From Campylobacter sp. UBA1713 (GTDB taxonomy: Bacteria; Campylobacterota; Campylobacteria; Campylobacterales; Campylobacteraceae): 6,881 bases of DNA. Location: contig DCIZ01000080.1 of assembly GCA_002317305.1 (NCBI GenBank), forward strand, positions 1 through 6,881. Reading direction: 5' to 3'. A program made the position numbers and the translations under genes. The notes beneath the pieces were generated by a model that made no database searches, was not told the DNA's origin, and saw only the letters and a list, made by a program, of their open reading frames with translations. This document shows positions 5,398 through 6,881 of the stretch, one piece after another (the first letter of the stretch is position 1; every line of letters starts with the position of its first letter).

Positions 5398-6396
5398 ATG
5401 GAAAGTTCAGCTTTAGTTAAGGTCTTAAACCAGGTCAGCACGCTCGGCGACAAAGAGATAAAAGAGAACGCGCCTGTTAAAGTTGGCGGTATTTTGGCAG
5501 ATTTTCAGCGTAACGGCAACAACGAAGTCTACAACACGCTCAGCGAGTTAAACAAAGTCGTAGACAACCTCACGCCGACAAACAACACCGACCTTTTAAA
5601 CCCGTCGTGGTGGCGAAAACTCTTTGGCTTTAACGGCGTAGCAAAATACGTAGAGAAGTTTCAGTCTAGCCAAAGTGTCATCGACAATCTCACAAATTCG
5701 CTAGAAAAATCGCGTGTGGGACTGCTAAATGACAACACGGCTTTGGGGGCGCAGATAGAGTATTTGGAAGGGCAGACGGCGCAATTTCGGCACTTCATGG
5801 CGGAGGCTGAAAAAATTCGAAAAGAGCTAGAAACGGCAAAAACAGAAGCAGACTCGCAGGAGAAACGAAATGAGATAGACAACATAGCGCTTTTTCCTTG
5901 TTTGCAAAAGATTACCGACTTTCAACAAAGAATCGCGGTAAATGAGCAGGCGGTTTTGGCGATTCAAACCATCATAAAAAACAACGCAGAGCTAGCGGGC
6001 TCGGTAAATAGGGCAAAAGATGTAACGGTAAATGCGCTTGGCGTGAGCATCATGATAGTCCAGTCGCTAAACCAGCAAAAAAAGGTGATAGACAGCGTAA
6101 ATACCGTAAATAAACAAACAAGCGACCTTATCAAATTTACCGCAAATACGCTAAAAACACAAGGCGTGGAGATTCAAAAACAAGCCAGCTCAGCGATGCT
6201 AGATTCTCAAAGTCTCGAGGCGGCGTTTAACGACTGCTTGAGTGCGTTTAACGACATCAAAAATTTCAGGGTCGAGGCGGTGAAAAAGCTAGAAAGTGAG
6301 ATAAACACATTTAACGGACTTCTCTCAAATATAGACAAAGCGCAGGGGATTTTTGAGGCGGAGATAACAGAGACGAAGATGCTTGAGAAAAGGTGA
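5398..6396 (+). CDS. TelA family toxic anion resistance protein
   Basis: 332 residues, recognised as the TelA/KlaA-type family (toxic anion resistance, linked to tellurite and envelope stress in other bacteria); the biochemical role is not established. Family-like marks are LNPSWWRKLFGFNGVAKYVEKFQSSQSVIDNL (67-98), a long alpha-helical middle of heptad-like character (about 95-200), then GSVNRAKDVTVNALGVSIMIVQSLNQQKKVIDSV (201-234) and TSDLIKFTANTLKTQGVEIQKQASSAMLD (241-269), which closely follow the TelA C-terminal core. There is no signal peptide or membrane segment, so it is probably cytosolic or peripheral. The start is ATG 5398 with AAAAGGA at 5386-5392; the frame stays open a little upstream, but that part lacks a ribosome site. 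It is preceded by its own repeat-rich AT region and no ter partner genes are in view. The length is slightly short for the family. Confidence 0.85.
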   Translation: MESSALVKVLNQVSTLGDKEIKENAPVKVGGILADFQRNGNNEVYNTLSELNKVVDNLTPTNNTDLLNPSWWRKLFGFNGVAKYVEKFQSSQSVIDNLTNSLEKSRVGLLNDNTALGAQIEYLEGQTAQFRHFMAEAEKIRKELETAKTEADSQEKRNEIDNIALFPCLQKITDFQQRIAVNEQAVLAIQTIIKNNAELAGSVNRAKDVTVNALGVSIMIVQSLNQQKKVIDSVNTVNKQTSDLIKFTANTLKTQGVEIQKQASSAMLDSQSLEAAFNDCLSAFNDIKNFRVEAVKKLESEINTFNGLLSNIDKAQGIFEAEITETKMLEKR

Positions 6397-6593
6397 GTTT
6401 TCGAAGTTTGGAAATGTGTGGGCTTGGCGGTGCGGTTGTGTGCGGTGGGCACAGAATTGTTAAATTTATGAAAAAGCAAATTTTTATGAAATTTTGTTTT
6501 TTGCATTTTGTGTTTCATTGTCGCTGTTATTTTTTAGGGTGATTGTGTTGATTTTTGATGTTTCAAATTTAGATTAGTTTAAGATAAAAAAGA
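6397..6593. other. Noncoding stretch after telA with a weak hairpin
   Basis: No gene is supported here. A five-base-pair hairpin, TGTGC-GGTGG-GCACA, lies at 6439-6453; it is followed by AT-rich sequence but no clean T-run, so it is only a weak terminator candidate for telA. A 24-codon frame from ATG 6468 has no ribosome binding site and was not called. The second half becomes very AT-rich and leads into the promoter-like box of the small-peptide unit. Confidence 0.4.
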
Positions 6594-6599
6594 TAAAAT
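6594..6599 (+). promoter_or_regulatory. Candidate -10 box of the small-peptide transcript
   Basis: TAAAAT in a strongly AT-rich context matches the Campylobacter-type -10 consensus. A start about seven bases downstream would fall near 6606, exactly at the 5' base of a leader hairpin. No -35 is recognisable. The support is positional. Confidence 0.4.
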
Positions 6600-6605
6600 A
6601 CAAAT

Positions 6606-6661
6606 TAGAGGTTAAGCCAGAGCTTGCACCTCTAGCTTAAATCATGCCTCTGAGAGGAGGT
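6606..6661 (+). promoter_or_regulatory. Structured 5' leader with strong Shine-Dalgarno
   Basis: TAGAGGT (6606-6612) pairs perfectly with ACCTCTA (6628-6634). An alternative six-base stem, TTAAGC (6612-6617) with GCTTAA (6635-6640), overlaps it, so the two folds exclude each other. CCTC-TGA-GAGG (6647-6657) is a small hairpin whose right arm runs into the Shine-Dalgarno AGGAGGT (6655-6661), so the ribosome site could be occluded. AGCCAGAG (6615-6622) is also perfectly complementary to CTCTGGCT (6771-6778) beyond the small reading frame, allowing the RNA ends to pair. This dense complementarity suggests post-transcriptional control. Confidence 0.45.
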
Positions 6662-6668
6662 AATAGCG

Positions 6669-6728
6669 ATGCCTTCACTAGTTTTGGGAATCATCATCGT
6701 AATGATCTTGGTAACCCCACTCTTCTAA
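6669..6728 (+). CDS. 19-residue hydrophobic peptide, possible type I toxin-like small protein
   Basis: The frame encodes MPSLVLGIIIVMILVTPLF and is too short for usual gene calling. It has a perfect seven-base Shine-Dalgarno, AGGAGGT, eight bases before ATG 6669, stronger than that of any other gene in this window. The peptide has no charged residue and is one uninterrupted membrane-spanning stretch of Ile, Val and Leu with a proline near each end. Length and composition resemble Ibs-type type I toxins of enterobacteria (18-19 residues), although no homology is claimed. A promoter-like box, a structured leader, 5'-3' complementarity and a T-run after a short stem frame it as an independent RNA of roughly 190 bases. 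Alternatives are a small regulatory membrane peptide, or an RNA in which the frame is incidental. Confidence 0.45.
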   Translation: MPSLVLGIIIVMILVTPLF

Positions 6729-6755
6729 GGTAGCGTAAAGCTCCAAAACCGTCAT

Positions 6756-6795
6756 GTAAAAGTGGCGGACCTCTGGCTGAAATTTTACCTTTTTT
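6756..6795 (+). terminator. Weak terminator candidate of the small-peptide transcript
   Basis: GTAAAA (6756-6761) can pair with TTTTAC (6783-6788), followed by a T6 run (6790-6795). The stem is short and AT-only. The loop holds CTCTGGCT (6771-6778), which is complementary to the leader. On the minus strand, 6782-6787 reads TAAAAT and could instead be the -10 box of an antisense RNA starting near 6775. Confidence 0.35.
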
Positions 6796-6824
6796 AACTT
6801 ATTTTTAGCTTAATTTAACTAAAT

Positions 6825-6881
6825 GGCACCTCTAAAAAACCATTTAACTGAATTTGGTGGCTTGCTTTTTACAGGAAACAT
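6825..6881 (+). mobile_element. Left end of MITE-like element (partial, runs off right edge)
   Basis: The stretch reads GGCACCTCTAAAAAACC and continues through the AATTTGGTGGCTTGCTTTTTACAGG segment to the window edge. It matches 1913-1969 with only a few differences (for example CACC for CATC, and ACTG for AATA). It lacks the first G of the GGG terminus, having T instead. It has the same orientation as the complete copy at 1912-2122 and is opposite to the copy at 1-53. The sequence stops just before the double-hairpin block. Whether this is a MITE or the end of a full IS cannot be decided. Confidence 0.75.

Noticed and set aside
6468..6542. 24-codon Phe/Cys-rich frame after telA
   Set aside because: No ribosome binding site and biased composition from T-rich DNA; nothing supports expression.
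6628..6636. GCACCTCTA-like similarity between the small-peptide leader and the element terminus at 6825
   Set aside because: Only about nine bases match, and in the leader they are explained by the hairpin arm. No wider similarity supports an element remnant.
1..6881. CRISPR array, tRNA or rRNA
   Set aside because: No regularly spaced repeats and no tRNA-like or rRNA-like conserved segments were seen on either strand.

Overview
The window looks like chromosome from a member of the Campylobacterota, most likely Campylobacter. This rests on the AT-rich composition, frequent AAATTTG-type words, short intergenic gaps and the protein set; it is inference, and the species is not assigned. No rRNA, tRNA or CRISPR array is visible.

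Layout. Bases 1-53 are the end of a small inverted-repeat element pointing out of the window. It abuts a HepT-like (HEPN/DUF86) RNase gene whose 5' end seems to be missing. Next come ridA (enamine/imine deaminase), a hairpin terminator, and a RhuM-Fic/DOC fusion gene. A complete 211-bp MITE-like element (1912-2122) with terminal inverted repeats follows; it supplies the last base of the rhuM-fic stop codon. After it lie three overlapping genes, probably one operon: an HldD-type heptose epimerase, a putative type II restriction endonuclease with a B3-like C-terminal domain, and a C5-cytosine methyltransferase. An AT-only region with a perfect 15-bp inverted repeat separates them from a TelA-family gene. 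The last 485 bases hold no ordinary gene. They do contain a compact unit: a promoter-like box, a structured leader, a perfect Shine-Dalgarno and a 19-codon hydrophobic peptide. A third element copy then runs off the right edge.

How it fits together. The window mixes housekeeping genes (ridA, hldD) with defence- or toxin-type cargo: a HEPN RNase remnant, RhuM-Fic, a restriction-modification pair and a possible type I toxin-like peptide. Three copies of one small element sit beside this cargo, and the outer two are in opposite orientation, so the region looks like a site of repeated insertion and exchange. The most original observation is the uncatalogued small-peptide unit at about 6594-6795. 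The clearest directly visible event is the element insertion into the rhuM-fic stop codon.
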